Counted from the first letter of the stretch, positions 32,893 to 42,415 are shown. The stretch is DNA of 64,000 bases from WJMT01 sp964624145 (GCA_964624145.1 CAZUXT010000001.1:124001-188000); one strand, 5' to 3'. Notes: generated by a model not told the origin, from the letters alone. Made by a program: numbers and translations.

Positions 32893-35232
32893 ATGATTAA
32901 AAATTATTTCAAATCAGCTTTCAGGCACATCAGGAAACACAAGGGATATTCCTTCATCAATATCGCAGGACTGACCATGGGGATTGCGTGCTTCATCCTG
33001 ATCTTTTTTTGGGTTTATGACGAATTGAATTACGACACATTCCACGAGCACAGCGAAAGACTCTGTCGGATTATTCTTAAGAAAGCAGGGGATCCAGGCG
33101 ATCCGGGTATACCCAGTTCGCCCTATATTCTTCCCCGGATCCTTAAGAGTGAACACCCCGAAATTGTTGAGACAGTCCGTGTTCGAACCCGGGCATACAG
33201 AAGTTCTCTTCGTTATGGCGACATCGCTTTTTATGAACAGCGCTTTTTCTTTGCTGATCCCTCCTTTTTTTTCATGTTTACTTATAATTTCATCGGAGGG
33301 AATCCAGCCACGGCCTTGAACAACCCGAACTCTGTTGTGATTACAGCCGAGGCAGCCCAGAAATATCTCGGTAATGAGAATCCGATGGGCAAGGTCCTCC
33401 GCTGGAATAACTCACACGACCTTGTCGTCACCGGGGTCATTGAAAAGATCCCATACAATTCACACCTTCAATTTGACTTTATGGCACCACTAAAGCTTTC
33501 TGAAAGCAAACGGCTTTCTTCCTGGGCACGCGAAGCCGATTGTTATGTCCTGCTTCAGGAAAGAGTTGCCATCGGAGATGTCAGCCGCAAAATTGCCGGC
33601 ACTATCCAGAAACATCATCCTGGGGATGATTTTGTCATCTCTCTGCAACCTGTCAGAGAAGCCCATTTAAATATCGCACAGGGAGGACGCAGTGACAGAA
33701 GATTGGTTCTGATCTTTGCCTTGATTGCGGTTTTGATCCTGGCCATTGCCTGTATTAATTTCATGAATATCACTACAGCCCGCTCCGGCACCCGGGCACG
33801 GGAAGTGGGAATGCGCAAGGTGGTTGGGGCCAGAAGATCGGATATCATCAGACAATTCCTTGGAGAATCCATGTTTTTTACCTTGATATCTTCTTTTCTG
33901 GCTATCGTTCTGGTTGATCTTGTCCTTCCGGTTTTCAACAGACTGCAAGCCAAAGAGATTTCCTTATTAGGTTCAAGGAATATTGCTATCTACCTATTTC
34001 TCCTTTTTATGGTAATCGTGACAGGTTTTGTTGCCGGGAGTTATCCAGCTCTTTTTCTCTCTGCTTTCCAACCTGCAAAAACCTTGAAAAAAGATTTCAG
34101 CAAAGGGAGACAAGGTTCTGTAATGCGGACGATCCTCGTTATCAGTCAGTTTTCTGTCTCTATCCTTTTAATCATCATGACTGTTGTCGCCTACAAACAA
34201 ATGCACCACATCCGAAATGCCGAGCTCGGTTTCTCGCGGGAACAAATCGTCCATATACAGGTGAATGACAAGTTAAGAGATTCCCATAAATCATTCAAGG
34301 AGAGGCTGCTACAGGATCCACGTATCCTCAATGTTACATATGCCTCAGCTCCTCCTCATTTCCTTTTCAATGTCAATGATTTTGAATGGGACGGAATGGC
34401 TACGGATAAAGAAGTGGAAATAAATTTTTTATATGTAGATCACGATTATGCAGAGACATTTGATCTGGAAATCGTGGAAGGCCGGGATTTTTCTGAGAAG
34501 CACACCACAGATGCCACAGAGGCTTATCTGGTTAATGAATCGGCCGTCCGTTTCATGGGAATGACCGACCCGGTCGGAAAGCGAGTTTCCCTGGCTGGAA
34601 GAGTGGGAAGAATCATCGGTGTCGTCAAGGATTTCAACCATAAACCGCTGATCTTCGATATCTCACCGATGGTCATGGGTATCCAGCCCAGCTGGTACTA
34701 CGATCTTCTGGTCAAGATAAGCCCGGAAGATATACCTGGAAGCCTTGCCTATATCGAGAAGGTCTTCAAGGAAGTATCACCTGAATTTCCGTTCGACTAC
34801 CATTTCCTTGACGATTTTTTTGAGACGATCTATGTTCCTCTGAAGATAATAAATACGATCTTTAACAGTTTTGCTTTTTTGGCAGTTTTCATCTCATGCT
34901 TGGGTTTGTTCGGTCTTGCCTCGCTCCTCCTGGCGGAGAGAAAAAAGGAGATCGGCATCCGAAAAATCCTCGGCGCTTCCATACCAGAAATCATGTTCCT
35001 AATCTCTAAGAAGTTTCTCAAGATCATCCTGATTGCCAACTTGATTGCGGTCCCATTAGCCTATTTTGCCACGAAAATGTTCTTGAGTCTCTTTGTGTAC
35101 CAGACTAAGTTGGATGCGGGAGTTTTTTTGGCAACAATGGCCTTTTCTTTTATCGCAGCTCTGCTAACCATCAGCTATCAGGTTATAAAAACCGCTCTGG
35201 CCGATCCTATAGATGCTATCCGCTATGAGTAA
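32893..35232 (+). CDS. FtsX/MacB-type ABC transporter permease
   Basis: 779 residues with a duplicated layout: N-terminal helix (about 22-43) and MacB periplasmic core domain (about 45-245), an FtsX three-helix domain (about 280-400), a fourth helix near 420 that opens the second core domain (about 440-650), and a C-terminal FtsX domain (about 665-770, with KKEIGIRKILGASIPEIMFLISKKF). Such permeases work with a separate LolD/MacB-like ATPase in lipoprotein, peptide or drug movement; no ATPase gene is adjacent. AGGAG lies 5 bases before the ATG. The promoter is of sigma-54 type. It is related to the permease at 50385-52952 but lacks that protein's N-terminal prefix. Confidence 0.9.
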   Translation: MIKNYFKSAFRHIRKHKGYSFINIAGLTMGIACFILIFFWVYDELNYDTFHEHSERLCRIILKKAGDPGDPGIPSSPYILPRILKSEHPEIVETVRVRTRAYRSSLRYGDIAFYEQRFFFADPSFFFMFTYNFIGGNPATALNNPNSVVITAEAAQKYLGNENPMGKVLRWNNSHDLVVTGVIEKIPYNSHLQFDFMAPLKLSESKRLSSWAREADCYVLLQERVAIGDVSRKIAGTIQKHHPGDDFVISLQPVREAHLNIAQGGRSDRRLVLIFALIAVLILAIACINFMNITTARSGTRAREVGMRKVVGARRSDIIRQFLGESMFFTLISSFLAIVLVDLVLPVFNRLQAKEISLLGSRNIAIYLFLLFMVIVTGFVAGSYPALFLSAFQPAKTLKKDFSKGRQGSVMRTILVISQFSVSILLIIMTVVAYKQMHHIRNAELGFSREQIVHIQVNDKLRDSHKSFKERLLQDPRILNVTYASAPPHFLFNVNDFEWDGMATDKEVEINFLYVDHDYAETFDLEIVEGRDFSEKHTTDATEAYLVNESAVRFMGMTDPVGKRVSLAGRVGRIIGVVKDFNHKPLIFDISPMVMGIQPSWYYDLLVKISPEDIPGSLAYIEKVFKEVSPEFPFDYHFLDDFFETIYVPLKIINTIFNSFAFLAVFISCLGLFGLASLLLAERKKEIGIRKILGASIPEIMFLISKKFLKIILIANLIAVPLAYFATKMFLSLFVYQTKLDAGVFLATMAFSFIAALLTISYQVIKTALADPIDAIRYE

Positions 35233-35237
35233 TAATC

Positions 35238-35271
35238 CGCTTTATTTGGACAATTCAATGCAAATAAAGTG
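35238..35271. terminator. hairpin between convergent genes
   Basis: CGCTTTATTTG (35238-35248) pairs with CAAATAAAGTG (35261-35271): ten Watson-Crick pairs and one G-U, with a 12-base loop. It sits between the stops of the FtsX permease and folC. The stem is AT-rich and lacks a long U-tract, so termination is only a suggestion. Confidence 0.4.
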
Positions 35272-35283
35272 AGCTGACGAAAT

Positions 35284-36594
35284 TTAGATGCCTGACAAAA
35301 TATCGCTTTCCCTTAGAGCTTTTTTCATCTCCCCTACGATATATAAAGACCCGGCAATCAATATGGAACCGGTCCTTCCGGCAGAACGAACAGCCGACCT
35401 TAATGCCTTAACCGGATCAGGCTCACACGTTATTTTATACTTATGACGGAGGGTCTCGGACAGTATCTCTTCCGTAGAAGCCGCTCTGTAGAATCGAAAC
35501 CTGGTGATGATGACTCTCTCTGCTTTTGGAAACAAAATATCAGAGATCTCTTTTATTTTCTTTCCTTTCATCACTGCAAATACCAGCACGGAAACAGAGC
35601 CCGTGAATTCATCCAGGTACTCTCTCAAAGCCTTGGCTCCCTCGATATTATGGGCGCCATCCATGATGACCAGAGGTTTTCTTGAAACGATTTCCAGCCT
35701 GCCCGGCCATTCTGTTGACTCGATCCCATCAATGATCTTTTTTTTATCCAGCTTTTGGCATCTTTGATGGACCTGTTCAGCAATACCAATGGCTACGGCC
35801 GCATTTTTCCCCTGATGATATCCGGGGAGACCTGTTGAATATCTGTACACTTTATCATTGAGAACATAATCAAAGACATACCGGTCTTCCCTTCTTTTTT
35901 TCACAAATCTCGTATTCTTTCCGAAAACATTAAAAAACGGAGCCCTGAGCGCTTCGGCTCTCTCTCGAATGACCCTCTTCGGTCCTTCATCAATGACACC
36001 CGAGACAACGGGAATCCCCGGCTTAATGATTCCTGCCTTTTCAAAAGCGATTTGAGAAAGACTTTCCCCCAAATATTCCTGGTGTTCTCCGGAAATGGTC
36101 GTGATCGCCGTTACCACAGGGTCCACAGCTGTAGTGGCATCAAATCTTCCCCCCATCCCGACTTCCAGCACCGCCATGTCAACACAACTCTCTTTAAAAT
36201 AAAGCACGGCCAGGATGGTCATGAGCTCAAAATAGGTAGGAGGTGTCTTAAGTACACTCCGGTTTATCAGGTTTTGGATTTTTTGTTTCAAAAACGACAG
36301 CAGCCGGCAAAATTCTGTTTTGGGAATAAGGTCCGTCCCAATCCTTATCCGTTCCTCAATGTCAACCAAATGGGGGGAGGTGAAAAGCCCGCATTTAATC
36401 TTATGTAAGGTCAAAATCCTGGTGACCATCGCGCATACAGAACCCTTTCCGTTCGAACCGGCGACCTGGATGGTTTTAAATTCTTTTTGAGGATTGTCTA
36501 ATTCGTTCAATACAGCACGGACATTATCAAGACCGAACTTTATGCCCAGGGACTGAATACGGGCTAGATAATCCAGACATTCCCGGTAATTCAT
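35284..36594 (-). CDS. folC: bifunctional folylpolyglutamate / dihydrofolate synthase
   Basis: 436 residues, normal for FolC. The ATP site is GSNGKGSVCAMV (about 46-57), the central VLEVGMGGRFDATTAVDP and TTISGEHQEYLGESLSQIAFEKAGIIKP are hallmark stretches, and DGAHNIEGAK marks the C-terminal ligase domain. It adds glutamate to dihydropteroate and folates. The start overlaps the accD stop (ATGA), an arrangement also seen in other bacteria. Confidence 0.96.
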   Translation of the reverse strand: MNYRECLDYLARIQSLGIKFGLDNVRAVLNELDNPQKEFKTIQVAGSNGKGSVCAMVTRILTLHKIKCGLFTSPHLVDIEERIRIGTDLIPKTEFCRLLSFLKQKIQNLINRSVLKTPPTYFELMTILAVLYFKESCVDMAVLEVGMGGRFDATTAVDPVVTAITTISGEHQEYLGESLSQIAFEKAGIIKPGIPVVSGVIDEGPKRVIRERAEALRAPFFNVFGKNTRFVKKRREDRYVFDYVLNDKVYRYSTGLPGYHQGKNAAVAIGIAEQVHQRCQKLDKKKIIDGIESTEWPGRLEIVSRKPLVIMDGAHNIEGAKALREYLDEFTGSVSVLVFAVMKGKKIKEISDILFPKAERVIITRFRFYRAASTEEILSETLRHKYKITCEPDPVKALRSAVRSAGRTGSILIAGSLYIVGEMKKALRESDILSGI

Positions 36595-37382
36595 GAAGGC
36601 TGATTAAGGAAAACACGCAGAGCGCGGATTAGATAGGAACGCAGGTCTTTTCTTTCTACCACTCCATCCAGCATTCCATGTTCAAGCAAAAATTCAGCAC
36701 GCTGGAATCCTTTGGGAAGCTTTTCTTTTATGGTCTGTTCAATAACTCTCGGGCCTGCAAATCCAATCAATGCGTTGGGTTCGGCTATATTGATATCCCC
36801 CAGCATAGCATAACTCGCTGTCGTCCCTCCTGTGGTGGGATCCGTGATCACGGAAATATAAGGGATTCCTGCCTGATCAAGTCTTCCAATAGCAGCGCTT
36901 GCCTTCATCATCTGCATCAAAGACAGAACCCCTTCCTGCATCCTTGCCCCGCCTGAACACGAAACCACGACCACAGGAATTTTTTCATCGAGCGCCTTCT
37001 CAAAAGCCCTGGTCACTTTCTCTCCGACCACAGAGCCCATACTCCCTCCCATAAAAGAAAAGTCCATGGCCGAGATGAGGACTTTGATTCCTCCCAAGAA
37101 ACCTTCTGCATTCAAAACCGCATCCTGGAGAGATGTTTTTTTCCTTTGCTCTTTCAGACGACTCGAATAGTCTTTGGAATCTTTAAATCCAAGGGCATCC
37201 GTGGAATATATCTTTTCATCATAAAGTTCATATTTGCCGTTGTCATACAGAAGTTCCAGCCTCTTCTTTGCTGATATCCTGAAATGAAAACCACAGGCCG
37301 GACAGACATAAAGATTATCTAAAATATCCTGTTTATAAAGAATTCTCCGGCAGCTGTTACACCGAGTCCAGCGGTCCCCCAT
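36591..37382 (-). CDS. accD: acetyl-CoA carboxylase carboxyltransferase beta subunit
   Basis: 263 residues, slightly short. A zinc ribbon at the N-terminus uses C8, C11, C27 and C30. The crotonase-fold carboxyltransferase domain follows, with SCSGGARMQEGVLSLMQM and DPTTGGTTASYAMLGD. It transfers the carboxyl group from biotin to acetyl-CoA at the start of fatty-acid synthesis. The gene begins 3 bases after the receiver gene and overlaps folC, so all three are one operon. The alpha subunit accA is not in the window. Confidence 0.96.
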   Translation of the reverse strand: MGDRWTRCNSCRRILYKQDILDNLYVCPACGFHFRISAKKRLELLYDNGKYELYDEKIYSTDALGFKDSKDYSSRLKEQRKKTSLQDAVLNAEGFLGGIKVLISAMDFSFMGGSMGSVVGEKVTRAFEKALDEKIPVVVVSCSGGARMQEGVLSLMQMMKASAAIGRLDQAGIPYISVITDPTTGGTTASYAMLGDINIAEPNALIGFAGPRVIEQTIKEKLPKGFQRAEFLLEHGMLDGVVERKDLRSYLIRALRVFLNQPS

Positions 37383-37385
37383 TCC

Positions 37386-37838
37386 CTATTTTCCCTTCTT
37401 TTCCATTTGTTTGACAATTTCAATGACCGCTTCGGGCTCCGGCAGGTCGTCCTCGATATTCACCTCATCATGAAGCAGCCTGTTTACCACATCCAGCAGT
37501 TTTTCCTTATCATAAGGCTTCTCAAAATAAGCAGCTGCCCCAAAAGACCTGATGGCTTCGTTCCTGTACTGGGCTCCCTTGTACAAACCGGTTACAATGA
37601 TAATCGGAACTCCGCCCTTGGTTTCCTTATAGATCTTCTGTGTAAGGTCAAATCCGTGCAGCCTCGGAAGCATCGCCTCAAGGATAATCAAATCAGGCTT
37701 CTCTGACTTGTACTTCTCATAGGCCTTTTGGCCGTCAGTGGCTTTTATGACCTCCATGTTTTTTCCTGAAACCAAATTAAACAGAGCTTCCAGACTTTCC
37801 GTGTCATAATCAACGACCAATACTTTTTTTCCAGCCAT
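37386..37838 (-). CDS. degenerate response-regulator receiver protein
   Basis: 150 residues, one CheY-like receiver domain and a short acidic tail, no output domain. The phosphate-accepting Asp is replaced by Glu54 (LIILEAMLP, codon GAG), and one of the two N-terminal acidic metal ligands is Tyr11 (VVDYD). The switch Thr83 and Lys107 (FEKPYD) are kept. Glu at this position often mimics the phosphorylated state, so it may be a constitutively active or purely protein-binding module. It heads an operon with accD and folC under a strong promoter; a link to fatty-acid or folate control is only inferred. Confidence 0.85.
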   Translation of the reverse strand: MAGKKVLVVDYDTESLEALFNLVSGKNMEVIKATDGQKAYEKYKSEKPDLIILEAMLPRLHGFDLTQKIYKETKGGVPIIIVTGLYKGAQYRNEAIRSFGAAAYFEKPYDKEKLLDVVNRLLHDEVNIEDDLPEPEAVIEIVKQMEKKGK

Positions 37839-37860
37839 TAGAGCACTCTTAACTACTTAA

Positions 37861-37889
37861 ATTTTAGAAAACAAATCTTTTAATGTCAA
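37861..37889 (-). promoter_or_regulatory. sigma-70 promoter of the receiver-accD-folC operon
   Basis: On the minus strand a perfect TTGACA (plus 37884-37889), a 17-base spacer and TAAAAT (plus 37861-37866). The leader would be about 15 bases, with only a weak AAGAG as ribosome site. Confidence 0.65.
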
Positions 37890-37908
37890 TCGACATGAAT
37901 AATCCCCA

Positions 37909-38883
37909 TCAGGAGCTCAGCCATCCCTTGGCTTTGTACCATTCAATGGTTCTTCTGATACCTGTTTTAAAATCATGCTCCGGTGAATAACCCAATTCAT
38001 TTTCAGCTTTGCTTATGGACAGGGGTTTTGAATGTGAAAAAAAAGCCAGTTTGCCCATGGTAAGAGGAGCTTCTCTGCTAATAATTTTATAACTGTTTTC
38101 CAAAAGAAAAGCAACCATTTTAACAAACCACAGCGGTAGAGGGAATGAAGGGAAGCTGACTCCCGCTGCATCCGCAATGTTCTCAGCCAATTCCCTGACA
38201 GTCAATATCTCGTTTCCTGCAAGGTGATAGATCTCTCCTTTTTTCCCTTTATCAGCGCAAAGCACGGCCCCGTGAACAAGGTCACTGATATAGACAGGCG
38301 TTTGAAAGGTTTTTTTGCCAGTAACGAAAACAAAATTCTTTTTGGCAATGGCTCTAATGAGCTTAAGCGTTCTCCGGTCTCCGGGACCATAGACCCATCC
38401 CGGCCGTATGACCACGACATCCATCCCCTTTCTGGCAAAATCAAGGGCTGTGTTCTCTCCTTCCAGTTTACTCCTGTCATACACGTTTATCGGATTTCTC
38501 ATATAATCTTCTTTGACCCCATGGACTTCTTTGACGGAGCCAAGAACACCTGCAGAACTGAAATGAACACATCTTTTCACTCCTGCCTCCCCTGCAGTCT
38601 CAAACACAATTCTTGACCCTTCCTTATTTACCCGCATACACTCTCTTTCACTTACTTGAGATGCGCCCATGGATGCTGCCAGATGGAAAAGCACATCCAC
38701 ATTTTCCAGAGCCTTTCTCAATGTCCGTGAATCACAGATATCCCCCTTATACACATGGTATAGATTCTCTTCAGGCAGGCTTCTTTTATGCACAAAGGCC
38801 GCCACTCTGTGTTTTTCTCTGATGAGCTCTTTGACAAGAGCCCTTCCGATGAATCCGGACGCTCCTGTTACACAAACGTTCAT
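37909..38883 (-). CDS. NAD-dependent epimerase/dehydratase (extended SDR)
   Basis: 324 residues. Cofactor motif GASGFIG (7-13), HLAAS, the catalytic triad region HFSSAGVLG and YDRSK (YxxxK), and RPGWVYGPGD are all present. Extended SDRs of this kind change nucleotide sugars or related substrates; the C-terminal region with a hydrophobic segment (FPLPLWFVKMVAFLL) is similar to the 3-beta-HSD/NAD-epimerase branch rather than to GalE. It is 9 bases downstream of a GT4 gene in a glycan cluster. The substrate is unknown. Confidence 0.85.
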   Translation of the reverse strand: MNVCVTGASGFIGRALVKELIREKHRVAAFVHKRSLPEENLYHVYKGDICDSRTLRKALENVDVLFHLAASMGASQVSERECMRVNKEGSRIVFETAGEAGVKRCVHFSSAGVLGSVKEVHGVKEDYMRNPINVYDRSKLEGENTALDFARKGMDVVVIRPGWVYGPGDRRTLKLIRAIAKKNFVFVTGKKTFQTPVYISDLVHGAVLCADKGKKGEIYHLAGNEILTVRELAENIADAAGVSFPSFPLPLWFVKMVAFLLENSYKIISREAPLTMGKLAFFSHSKPLSISKAENELGYSPEHDFKTGIRRTIEWYKAKGWLSS

Positions 38884-38892
38884 GCTTTTTCT

Positions 38893-40065
38893 CTATGAGC
38901 CGTATTTGTATTTATACGCTTTTTCTAAGACCTGCCCTATTTTCTGCTTGTATTTTGAAAAGGTATAATCCTTCTGAGACATATTCCGTGCCGCCTCTGC
39001 CCTTGATCCAGCCTCATCACTGGTAAGGGCAAACTGAATCCCTCTGGCCATCTCTTCCGGCTCCGGTTTTACGAGAACACACATCTTTTCATTCAATACC
39101 TGTGTATGTGTCCACAGGTCCGTAGCCACAAGCGGCTTTCCCGATTTAAGATATGAATAGATCTTAAGCGGAGTGTTTGTCCCTGATAAACGCGGAGAGA
39201 CGAGCACATCGGCCAATCTTATGTATAAAGGAATCTCAGAAGGATCCACCTGTCCTGTCAAATGAACCCTTTGAAGAGCTCCCAGCTGTTTGGCTTTCTT
39301 CTTCATTCTTTCGACCGATGAGCGGGTCCCCCCTACCAGGAGAAAGACCACATTCTTGCTGCGGACTCCGGAAACAGCTTCAAGAAGAAGTTCTATACCC
39401 TGGTAAGCCTGAAAATTTCCCGTATAAAGGACTATTTTATCCTCATTCGAACAGATTTTACGGCGTTTTTCCATCACCTCTTCTCCTGATAATGAGGCAG
39501 GCTCAAAATCAAGGAAATTTTCCAGCAGCACTCCTTTCTTTTCATAACCGGCACGTTCGAGCTGGTTATAGAGGTCTTTGCATATGACTATGACGGAATG
39601 GGAGTGTTTCAATATAAATCCCTCGATCCGGTTAAAAAGAGACTTCATCAATTTTGATTTTGAAAAATCAAAATTTTCGAGCTGCTGGGGAAGGCTGGAA
39701 TGCATATCATAGATATGGGGAAGATTCCATATTTTGGATAAAAGGACTCCCAAAAGGGCCGCCTCTTCATGAGAAAATATCAAATCATATCTCTTCCTCA
39801 TAAGCTGAGAGAAAGCCTTAATAAAAAGCAGGAGATCAAGGGGGATCTTTGCCCATGAAGGCCCTATTTTGATATTTCTTATGGAAAACAGGTCAGCAAT
39901 CCTGTAGATTCTGACATTTTCGAAGGTTCTGTCCTCCCCTATATGATACGTCACCAGATCCACTTCATGTCCCAGGGAAGACAGCGCTTTTAAACGGAAA
40001 CACACGCTTATCGGAGTTCCCCTCGATTGAAAATAAGGTTCGGGGGCTAACATAAGAATTTTCAT
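38893..40065 (-). CDS. family 4 glycosyltransferase
   Basis: 390 residues, GT-B fold. N-terminal MLAPEPYFQSRGTPISVCFRLKAL and the C-terminal nucleotide-sugar domain with IVLYTGNFQAYQGIELLLEA, HLTGQVDPSEIPLYIRLADVLVSPRLSGTNTPLKIYSYLKSGKPLVATD show the retaining GT4 pattern. Here the acidic E-x7-E site reads with Lys-Ile-Tyr (NTPLKIYSYLKSGKP), a known variant. No signal peptide. It works in the cytoplasm on a lipid- or sugar-linked acceptor; neighbours are a GT2 and an SDR epimerase. Confidence 0.9.
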   Translation of the reverse strand: MKILMLAPEPYFQSRGTPISVCFRLKALSSLGHEVDLVTYHIGEDRTFENVRIYRIADLFSIRNIKIGPSWAKIPLDLLLFIKAFSQLMRKRYDLIFSHEEAALLGVLLSKIWNLPHIYDMHSSLPQQLENFDFSKSKLMKSLFNRIEGFILKHSHSVIVICKDLYNQLERAGYEKKGVLLENFLDFEPASLSGEEVMEKRRKICSNEDKIVLYTGNFQAYQGIELLLEAVSGVRSKNVVFLLVGGTRSSVERMKKKAKQLGALQRVHLTGQVDPSEIPLYIRLADVLVSPRLSGTNTPLKIYSYLKSGKPLVATDLWTHTQVLNEKMCVLVKPEPEEMARGIQFALTSDEAGSRAEAARNMSQKDYTFSKYKQKIGQVLEKAYKYKYGS

Positions 40066-40076
40066 TTGAATCCAGT

Positions 40077-41057
40077 CTAGCTCAAATCTATTTCCGAATC
40101 AGATTCGTATATGTCTCGAATATAATATATCCTTTTCCCAATGGATTCATGATACGCACGAACGAGTATTTCAGCCAAAAGTCCCAGTGTGATAAACTGA
40201 AACCCCACTACCATTAGGAGAACGGCCAAAAGAAGTAAGGGACGGTCAGCTATCCCTTGTTTCAGAATCAGCCTCTGGTAAGAGAGAATGATCCCTATCA
40301 CACCCCCTGCCATGCCGCTTATAAGTCCAAAAATCCCGAATATCTGGAGCGGCCTGGTAGAGTAGCTCAACATAAACTTCACGGTTAAAAGGTCCAGCAC
40401 CACTTTGATAAAGCGCATCAGGCTGTAGTTTGACTTTCCGTGACGTCTGGGATGGTGATTGACTTTAACTTCAGCAATAGTTATCCCTATATTGCTGGCG
40501 ATCGCAGGGATAAACCGGTGCATCTCCCCATATAGATTGATATTCTTAACCACATCCCTTCGGAATGCTTTTAATGTACATCCGTAATCATGGAGCTTAA
40601 CCCGGGTTATCACGGATATGATCCAGTTAGCCATCATCGATGGTATGCGGCGTGTGAGTAATTTATCTTTCCTTTTTTTCCTCCAGCCGCTTACCAAATC
40701 ATATCCCTCTTCCATCTTATCGATAAGCATCCCAAAATCCTTCGGGTCATTCTGCAGATCAGCATCAAGAGTGATGATAATATCACCGCATGAATGATCA
40801 AACCCCGCAGACAGGGCCGCTGTCTGTCCGAAATTCTTTCTCAGCCGGATAACGCGTATTCTTGAATCTCTCTTCTGCAGCCGGATGAGCACATTCAATG
40901 AATCATCCGTACTTCCGTCATCGATAAAAATCACCTCATAAGATTTGTTCAGCTTTTCACAGGAAGCCGTGATCTCCTTATAAAGCTGATCCAGATTTTC
41001 CTGTTCATTAAAAACCGGAATAACCAGGGACAGATCACATTTCCTTTTTTTCCTCAT
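40077..41057 (-). CDS. membrane-anchored family 2 glycosyltransferase (ArnC/GtrB-like)
   Basis: 326 residues. GT-A domain with SLVIPVFNEQENL, IDDGSTDDS, and LDADLQNDP (metal-binding DxD); two C-terminal membrane helices (about 233-258 and 268-293). This is the layout of undecaprenyl-phosphate sugar transferases (ArnC, GtrB, DPM1-like), which make a lipid-linked sugar for GT-C enzymes. A TATATT ends 7 bases before the ATG with TGGTCA 17 bases further up, so the mRNA may be leaderless. It heads a GT2-GT4-SDR operon. Confidence 0.92.
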   Translation of the reverse strand: MRKKRKCDLSLVIPVFNEQENLDQLYKEITASCEKLNKSYEVIFIDDGSTDDSLNVLIRLQKRDSRIRVIRLRKNFGQTAALSAGFDHSCGDIIITLDADLQNDPKDFGMLIDKMEEGYDLVSGWRKKRKDKLLTRRIPSMMANWIISVITRVKLHDYGCTLKAFRRDVVKNINLYGEMHRFIPAIASNIGITIAEVKVNHHPRRHGKSNYSLMRFIKVVLDLLTVKFMLSYSTRPLQIFGIFGLISGMAGGVIGIILSYQRLILKQGIADRPLLLLAVLLMVVGFQFITLGLLAEILVRAYHESIGKRIYYIRDIYESDSEIDLS

Positions 41058-41064
41058 CGGGGTA

Positions 41065-41093
41065 AATATATCATAACGTTAAAAAAATGACCA
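41065..41093 (-). promoter_or_regulatory. candidate leaderless promoter of the GT2-GT4-SDR operon
   Basis: TGGTCA (plus 41088-41093), 17-base spacer, TATATT (plus 41065-41070) on the minus strand. The start of transcription would fall at or next to the ATG at 41057; no Shine-Dalgarno is visible. Confidence 0.42.
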
Positions 41094-41139
41094 CCCATGT
41101 TTTTGTCACTGCAGGATAAAAAGAATCAGAAGGCCTGGA

Positions 41140-41168
41140 TTGACTTAAATATTTGTAACATATATCAT
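41140..41168 (+). promoter_or_regulatory. candidate sigma-70 promoter of the symporter gene
   Basis: TTGACT (41140-41145), 17-base spacer, TATCAT (41163-41168). The ATG at 41183 follows 14 bases after the -10, so the leader would be about 8 bases, without a visible ribosome site. Confidence 0.47.
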
Positions 41169-41182
41169 AACTCTCTATTTCA

Positions 41183-42415
41183 ATGAAAAAAATAAAACTG
41201 CACACCAAGATATTCCTGGGTCTGGTAGTTGGGATCATCGCCGGCATTATATTCGGAGAAAAAGTCCTCATTATCGAGCCCATAGGCACTGTGTTCCTTC
41301 ACCTTATCACAATGATCGTCGTTCCTCTTGTTTTTGTTTCCTTGATGCTCGGCACAGCCAGCCTGGGAGATGTCAGAAAGCTTGGAAGGATAGGAGCCAA
41401 AACAGCCGTCTATTTTGTCATAACCACAATTATCGCCATTGTTATCGGTTTGGCGCTGGCCAATACGGTCCAGCCCGGGAAGGGGCTTTCTCCTGATGTC
41501 CAGGAACAGCTCCACAAAAACTACGAAGCCAAAGCAGAGGCCGGTCTTAAACATATGGAAGAGAAGCCTTCGATCATAGAAGTCATCGTTAATATTGTCC
41601 CTGAAAATCCCATCAGGGCCTTCATCGATGGAAACATGCTTCAGATAATATTCATGGCTCTTCTCTTTGGGGTGGTGCTGACTCTTATAAAAAAAGACAA
41701 ATCAAAACCTATCATCACCTTTCTGGATGGACTCAATGATATTTTCATCCAGGTCGTTCACATCGTGATGAAACTGGCCCCTTACGGCGTGCTGGCGCTC
41801 AGTGCGGCTGTGGTGGGCCAGTTCGGTACGGATATCCTGATAACGCTTCTCAAGTATTCCCTGGTCGTGCTGGGAGGCCTTTTTCTTTACACGGTCAGCA
41901 TCAACAGCCTTTCCATAAGGCTGTTGGGCCGGATGAGCCCTCTTCGTTTTTTCAAGGCCGTTAAAGAAGCCATAATCATCGCATTCAGCACATCAAGTTC
42001 CATGGCCACCCTCCCCGTAGCAATGGACGATGTCGAAAGCATTGGCGTCAAGCGTGAATACTCGAGTTTTGTGATCCCTCTGGGTTCCACGGTTAACATG
42101 GACGGGACAGCTCTTTATCAGGGAGTATCAGCCGTTTTTATAGCACAGATATACGGCATCCATCTGGGGATCACCGGGCAGGTCACCATAGTGCTTATGG
42201 CCGTTCTTTCCTCGATCGGTGCGGCCGGAGTTCCTATGGCCGGGATCATAGCTCTTGCCCTCGTCCTGAAACAGCTGGGTATTCCCCTCGAGGGAATAGC
42301 TCTCATTCTGGGAGTGGAAAGACTTCTGGACATGGTCAGAACCAGTACAAACGTCATAGGGAATATGGCGTGTTCCGTTGTGATCCAGCAGCTGGAAGAG
42401 AAGGGAAATAAATGA
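41183..42415 (+). CDS. dicarboxylate/amino acid:cation symporter (DAACS, GltP/DctA family)
   Basis: 410 residues, eight helices plus two re-entrant hairpins. The serine-rich hairpin 1 is AFSTSSSMATLPVAMDD, the NMDGT of helix 7 is in GSTVNMDGTALYQG, and the C-terminal hairpin 2 with DMVRTSTNVIGN carries the substrate-binding Asp-Arg/Thr-Asn set. The Arg/Thr pattern DMVRTSTN fits C4-dicarboxylate or glutamate/aspartate uptake with Na+ or H+. The stop overlaps the start of the radical SAM gene (ATGA). Confidence 0.94.
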   Translation: MKKIKLHTKIFLGLVVGIIAGIIFGEKVLIIEPIGTVFLHLITMIVVPLVFVSLMLGTASLGDVRKLGRIGAKTAVYFVITTIIAIVIGLALANTVQPGKGLSPDVQEQLHKNYEAKAEAGLKHMEEKPSIIEVIVNIVPENPIRAFIDGNMLQIIFMALLFGVVLTLIKKDKSKPIITFLDGLNDIFIQVVHIVMKLAPYGVLALSAAVVGQFGTDILITLLKYSLVVLGGLFLYTVSINSLSIRLLGRMSPLRFFKAVKEAIIIAFSTSSSMATLPVAMDDVESIGVKREYSSFVIPLGSTVNMDGTALYQGVSAVFIAQIYGIHLGITGQVTIVLMAVLSSIGAAGVPMAGIIALALVLKQLGIPLEGIALILGVERLLDMVRTSTNVIGNMACSVVIQQLEEKGNK

